Below the pieces are notes generated by a model. The model ran no database searches and was not told where the DNA came from. It worked only from the letters and a program-made list of their open reading frames with translations. DNA of 64,000 nt from Spartobacteria bacterium (GTDB taxonomy: Bacteria; Verrucomicrobiota; Verrucomicrobiia; Chthoniobacterales; UBA6821), in the NCBI GenBank assembly GCA_947471565.1, contig CANIVT010000010.1, forward strand, positions 1 to 64,000, in the 5' to 3' direction. Shown here piece by piece: positions 59,893-64,000 of this stretch (position 1 is its first letter; every line of letters starts with the position of its first letter). A program made the translations under genes and the position numbers.

Positions 59893-60334
59893 GCTTCTGC
59901 TCCGCGTCGAGCTTCCTGAGCACGGAAAGTGCCCTGCGCGCATCGGTCACGCGCAGGATAAGGAGTCCTTTTTTGGCTGAGGGCATCGAGGCCAGATAAC
60001 CGTACTCGATATTGATTTTTTTGGTGGAAAGGGCGTTCGCGATCCGGGAGAGGCTGCCGGGTTTGTTGTCGTTCTGAATCATCAGGACCTCGCTCTCCAC
60101 GACCAGCGTTCCATGCGCGTCGAAGAGTGAGACAGCGCGATCCGTATTGCTCACCACCATCCGCACCACCGCATGGTCAGTCGTGTCGGAGACAGTAAGT
60201 CCGTAGATGTTGATCTTGGCGACAGCGAGGGCATCGCAGACCGCCGCGAGCGCCCCGGGCTTGTTCTCAAGGAACACCGCCAACTGCTGGACGATCTTGG
60301 GAGCCAGCGGTTCGGTTTTCTGCATGGACTTCAA
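59882..60334 (-). CDS. Tandem ACT-domain protein
   Basis: The product has 150 residues with two ACT modules (about 16-80 and 86-142): [21 protein letters not shown] and [20 protein letters not shown]. Stand-alone tandem ACT proteins bind amino acids and are thought to regulate metabolism; the partner is not known. It is convergent with mscL, overlapping by 11 nt, and upstream of it lies gltB on the same strand, 165 bp away. Confidence 0.82.
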   Translation of the reverse strand: MKSMQKTEPLAPKIVQQLAVFLENKPGALAAVCDALAVAKINIYGLTVSDTTDHAVVRMVVSNTDRAVSLFDAHGTLVVESEVLMIQNDNKPGSLSRIANALSTKKINIEYGYLASMPSAKKGLLILRVTDARRALSVLRKLDAEQKPTS

Positions 60335-60499
60335 CGTAGCATCCGATCACCCCGTCGCACGAAAAAAGAAGAGGAAAAAGAAAAGGCTCATTGAGAAGAG
60401 TGGGAAAAGTGGAGGAACTCCACCCTCCCATACGACTCGTCGAATCCCTCGTTGTTTTGCTGACCTAACAGCCTTCAGCCTAAATCACTGAAAGCCTTT
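60335..60499. other. Intergenic region between gltB and the ACT-domain gene
   Basis: It holds a purine-rich AAGAAGAGG-type run (60362-60386) and a CTAACAGCCTTCAGCC heptamer-type repeat (60466-60481). No gene or clear terminator is seen. Confidence 0.4.
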
Positions 60500-63400
60500 T
60501 CAGGCCTTCGGCGAAGCAGTGATAGCTTCGGTGATGATGGTCTTGGCCTCGTCGGCCTTGTCTTTCTCAATCGGCTTGGCCGCGGGAACGTGCGGGGTGA
60601 CTTTCCAGAATTTCGCCAGAGATTCCTTCCAATCGCCAAGGATTCGGGCGGCCAGCGGGCTACCGGTCTTCTCGTGATGTTTCGTGACGAGCTCCTTGAG
60701 CTTTGCCTCGTCCTCCAGGGACTCGATCTTGGCCGCTCCGACCAACTGATCGTTGTAACGGCCCAGGAACTTTTCCTCCTCGTCGAGGATGAAGGCCTCG
60801 CCGCCGGTCATGCCGGCGCCGAAGTTTTTACCCGTGGAACCGAGGACAACGACTGTGCCACCGGTCATGTATTCGCAACCGTGGTCACCGATTCCCTCGA
60901 CGACAGCGGTGCCGCCCGAGTTACGGACGCAGAAGCGCTCGCCGGCACGGCCGTTGGCGAAGAGGTAGCCGCGGATGGCGCCGTACATCACGGTGTTGCC
61001 GATGATGCTGTTCTTCTCGGGGACGAAGCGGTGGCCGGGGAGCGGGCGGACGATGATCTCGCCACCGCTCATGCTCTTGCCGACGTAGTCGTTCCCTTCG
61101 CCGGTGAGGACAAGTTTCACACCTGGGGCGAGGAAAGCGCCGAAGCTCTGCCCGGCGGTTCCCGTGAGATCGAGCTCGAGGGTGCCCTCAGGAAGACCTT
61201 CCTCGCCGTATTGGTAGGCGATCTCTCCGGAGACTTTCGTCGCGATGGAGCGGTTGGTGTTGTCGACTTTGTAGGAAAGCTTCACAGCCTTCGCGTCGCG
61301 AATCGCCTCCTCGGCATCCTGCAGGATGATGTCGTCGATGGGCTGGTCGTGCTCGGGGTCGTTCCTATCGCGCGTGGCGTAGCGCACGGCCGTCGGATCG
61401 TCCTTTACGACATCCTTGAGGAGGCGGGAGAGGTTGACGGTGTTCGCCTTGGGGTGATCGGGGATGTGCTTCTGGCGGAGGCACTCGGTGCGGCCGACCA
61501 TCTCGTCGATGGTGCGGAAACCAAGGCGAGCCATGATCTCGCGGACTTCCTGGGCGACGGCATTGAAGAAGTTGACCACGTTCTCGGGCTTGCCCTTGAA
61601 CTTGGCACGCAGACGATCGTCGAGGGTGGCGACGCCGACCGGGCAGTTGTTGAGATGACACTGGCGGACGTAGACGCAGCCCATCGCGATGAGGGCGGCA
61701 GTCCCGAAATTGTACTCCTCGGCGCCGAGTAGGGTGGCGTGAACGATATCCTCGCCGGTACGCATACCGCCGTCAGTGCGCAGGGTCACGCGGTTACGGA
61801 GTCCGTTGAGCAGGAGGACCTGATGGGTCTCGGCAACACCGAGCTCCCAGGCTCCCCCGGCATGTTTCACGGAACTGAGCGGAGAGGCGCCGGTGCCGCC
61901 CTCGTGGCCGCTGACAAGGATGATGTCGGCATGGGCCTTCGCCACGCCTGCGGCAACCGTTCCGACGCCGGCTTCGGCGACGAGCTTCACGGTGACGCGG
62001 GCGCGGGGATTGACCTGCTTGAGGTCGTAGATGAGCTGCGCCAGATCCTCGATCGAGTAGATGTCGTGGTGCGGAGGAGGAGAGATGAGCGTGACGCCGG
62101 GAACCGAGTTGCGTCGGGCGGCGATGTAGGCGGTGACCTTATGACCGGGAAGCTGCCCACCCTCGCCGGGCTTGGCTCCCTGGGCCATCTTGATCTCGAT
62201 TTCCTTGGCACTGGCCAGATAGGCGGCATGGACGCCGAAGCGGCCGGAGGCGATCTGCTTGATGGCGCTGTTGGCCCAGTCGCCATTCTCCTGGCGTTTG
62301 AAGCGGCGCGGATCCTCTCCGCCCTCGCCGCTGTTCGACTTTCCGCCGATGCGGTTCATCGCGATGGCCAGGGTCTCGTGGGCTTCGGGGCTGAGCGCGC
62401 CAAGCGACATGCCGGCCGTGGTGAAACGGCGGCGGATTTCCTCGATCGATTCCACCTCCTCGATCGGCACGGGACCGGAGGGACGGGCGACGAACTCGAG
62501 CAGGTTGCGCGGGGAGTGCGGGGTCGAGGCCAGGACGGCGTCTACATAGGCCTTGTAGTCCTCGGGCTTGTTCGTGCGGACGAAGCTGTGGAAATTCTTG
62601 ATGACCGGCGGGGTGACGGCGTGAAGCTCTCCTCCGCGGCGAATACGGTAGAACCCGGGGTCGCCGAGTTGGAGCGCGGCGGCTTCCTTGCCCTCCTCGA
62701 CGGGAATGGGCGCGGCGTAGGCCATCTCGTGGCGCGCGAGGGACTCGCGGGCGATCTCTTCGAAGCCGACACCTTCGATCTGCGTGGGGGTTCCCGAGAA
62801 ACACTCTTCCACCAGCGCAGTGGAAACGCCGGTTGCCTCGAAGATCTGGGCGCCGCGGTAGCTGCCGATGACGGAGATGCCCATCTTGGACATGATCTTG
62901 AGCAGGCCGCTCTGAAGTGCCTTCTTATAGTTCAGGAGAGCCGTGGCGTAGTCGGTGTCGACCGAACCCTTCTCGATCATCTCGCGAATGGTCTCGAAAG
63001 CCAGATACGGATTGATCGCGCTGCAGCCGTAGCCGATGAGGCAGGCGAACTGATGCACGTCGCGGGCCTCGCCCGTCTCGCAGACAATGCTGGCGCGCAT
63101 GCGCTTGCCGACGCGGCGGAGGTGATGGTGGACGGCGCCGACGGCCAGAAGGGCGGGGATGGCGAGGTTGTCGGCATCGATACCCTTGTCGCTGAGGACC
63201 AGAATCCGCGTTCCGTCATCGATGGCCTGTTCGGCGGCCTTGCAGAGCTCGCGGACGGCAGGGGCCAACCCGGCGGCTCCCGAAGCTGCTTTCCAAAGGG
63301 TGGAGAGGGTGGTCGCCTTGTGCTCGCCACCGATTGCTCGGATGGCATCGAGCTCCTCGTTGAAGAGAATGGGTGAGTCGATCGAGACCTGCGAGGCATG

Positions 63401-64000
63401 CTCGGGGGTCTCGGAGAGAAGATTGCGCCTCCAACCCAGGGTGGTGAAGAGCGACATGACCAGACGCTCGCGGATCGGGTCGATCGGGGGATTGGTGACC
63501 TGGGCGAAGAGTTGGCTGAAGTAGGTGTAGAGGAGGCGGGGGCGCAGCGAGAGAACCGCGAGCGGAGTGTCGTCACCCATCGAACCCACGGCCTCGGCAC
63601 CGTCCTTGACCATCGGTTTGAGGATCATGTCGAGCTCCTCGCTGGTGTAACCGAAGGAGACCTGACGCTGGGTCAGATCAATGATATCGAGATCGCCGAC
63701 CGGAGCCTTGAGTGCATCGGCCTTGGAAGGGGCGACGCGGACGAAATGGTCGTCCACCATCTTCCGGTAGTTGTGCCGGGTGGCGATCGACTGCTTGATC
63801 TCGCGGTCGCGCAGGAGAATGCCGGCGGCCGTGTCGATGGCGATCATCTCGCCGGGCGCTAGGCGTCCCTTCTCCACAATCGTATCCTGATCGAGTCCGT
63901 CGACACCCATCTCGGAGCCAAGGCTGAAGATCCCGTCCTCGGTGATCTGGTAGCGGGCCGGACGAAGTCCATTGCGATCCAGGCAAGCGCCGATCGTGAT
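60500..64000 (-). CDS. gltB: Glutamate synthase large subunit (5' end outside window)
   Basis: The frame stays open to the right edge, so this is a partial gene of 1166 visible residues; the first ATG in the frame (63910) is internal. The visible start ITIGACLDRNGLRPARYQ is the end of the amidotransferase domain. The central and FMN-binding domains follow (RIGGKSNSGEGGEDPRR, KPGEGGQLPGHKV, SPPPHHDIYSIEDLAQLIYD, SGHEGGTGASPLSSVKHAG), with the 3Fe-4S site CVYVRQCHLNNCPVGVATLD. A C-terminal Gly-rich beta-helix has GEGNDYVGKSMSGGEI. With GltD it makes two glutamates from glutamine and 2-oxoglutarate. Confidence 0.97.
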   Translation of the reverse strand: MTIGACLDRNGLRPARYQITEDGIFSLGSEMGVDGLDQDTIVEKGRLAPGEMIAIDTAAGILLRDREIKQSIATRHNYRKMVDDHFVRVAPSKADALKAPVGDLDIIDLTQRQVSFGYTSEELDMILKPMVKDGAEAVGSMGDDTPLAVLSLRPRLLYTYFSQLFAQVTNPPIDPIRERLVMSLFTTLGWRRNLLSETPEHASQVSIDSPILFNEELDAIRAIGGEHKATTLSTLWKAASGAAGLAPAVRELCKAAEQAIDDGTRILVLSDKGIDADNLAIPALLAVGAVHHHLRRVGKRMRASIVCETGEARDVHQFACLIGYGCSAINPYLAFETIREMIEKGSVDTDYATALLNYKKALQSGLLKIMSKMGISVIGSYRGAQIFEATGVSTALVEECFSGTPTQIEGVGFEEIARESLARHEMAYAAPIPVEEGKEAAALQLGDPGFYRIRRGGELHAVTPPVIKNFHSFVRTNKPEDYKAYVDAVLASTPHSPRNLLEFVARPSGPVPIEEVESIEEIRRRFTTAGMSLGALSPEAHETLAIAMNRIGGKSNSGEGGEDPRRFKRQENGDWANSAIKQIASGRFGVHAAYLASAKEIEIKMAQGAKPGEGGQLPGHKVTAYIAARRNSVPGVTLISPPPHHDIYSIEDLAQLIYDLKQVNPRARVTVKLVAEAGVGTVAAGVAKAHADIILVSGHEGGTGASPLSSVKHAGGAWELGVAETHQVLLLNGLRNRVTLRTDGGMRTGEDIVHATLLGAEEYNFGTAALIAMGCVYVRQCHLNNCPVGVATLDDRLRAKFKGKPENVVNFFNAVAQEVREIMARLGFRTIDEMVGRTECLRQKHIPDHPKANTVNLSRLLKDVVKDDPTAVRYATRDRNDPEHDQPIDDIILQDAEEAIRDAKAVKLSYKVDNTNRSIATKVSGEIAYQYGEEGLPEGTLELDLTGTAGQSFGAFLAPGVKLVLTGEGNDYVGKSMSGGEIIVRPLPGHRFVPEKNSIIGNTVMYGAIRGYLFANGRAGERFCVRNSGGTAVVEGIGDHGCEYMTGGTVVVLGSTGKNFGAGMTGGEAFILDEEEKFLGRYNDQLVGAAKIESLEDEAKLKELVTKHHEKTGSPLAARILGDWKESLAKFWKVTPHVPAAKPIEKDKADEAKTIITEAITASPKA

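Noticed and set aside
61739-63376. 545-codon plus-strand open frame
   Set aside because: Antisense to gltB, which has all family motifs.

Overview
The window is 64 kb of a GC-rich (roughly 60 %) bacterial chromosome. The gene set points to the PVC superphylum, most likely Verrucomicrobiota. The pointers are an alternative complex III (actABCDEF) fused into one long operon with an aa3 cytochrome oxidase, an mreBCD-mrdA-rng cell-shape cluster, MEP-pathway dxr next to cdsA, and many short intergenic repeats. The phylum is an inference from gene content; no rRNA gene is present to confirm it.

Layout. 1-9.6 kb: the edge of an IS4-type transposase, a CvpA-like membrane protein overlapping gatB, a PEGA lipoprotein, tRNA-Gly(TCC) followed by duplicated copies of its own 3' end, an alpha/beta-hydrolase lipoprotein, ppk1 with a possible Pho box, a MTH1-like Nudix hydrolase and rsmE. 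9.6-29.6 kb: one minus-strand run of 21 tightly packed genes (gaps of at most 22 nt, many ATGA overlaps): actABCDEF, a small membrane protein, a CcoN-like protein that has lost every recognisable haem and copper ligand, CcoO-like and CcoP-like c-type cytochromes, ctaC, ctaD, ctaA, ctaB, a 39-residue membrane peptide, ctaE, sco, two more small membrane proteins, a Cys/His-rich DUF6572-like protein and an APC permease with a universal-stress-protein tail. It encodes a quinol to cytochrome c to oxygen chain with its own haem A synthesis and copper delivery. 29.8-37.6 kb: a DUF192 protein, a YIP1-family protein, and mreB-mreC-mreD-mrdA-rng. 37.8-45.6 kb: aroC with a small partner, an Lrp regulator paired with a PLP aminotransferase, an unknown zinc-ribbon protein, an M20 peptidase, an orphan nuoG and a ThuA-like protein. 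45.6-49.4 kb: an accessory stretch with two gene fragments, a PIN-domain toxin-antitoxin pair, a broken antitoxin-like frame, an AT-rich BASS transporter island and a knot of repeats. 49.4-64 kb: pdhA-pdhB-pdhC (separated by repeats), recA, cdsA-dxr, a possibly Tat-exported superoxide dismutase, pta, a glyoxalase-fold protein, mscL, a tandem ACT-domain protein and most of gltB, which runs off the right edge.

The two most unusual things are the respiratory operon, with its ligand-less CcoN homologue, metal-binding tails and unrecognised small proteins, and two families of about 80 bp hairpin repeats. One of these repeats has inserted into another, and one appears to have split a copy of the tRNA-Gly 3' end. 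All functional assignments come from reading the sequence; no database search was possible.
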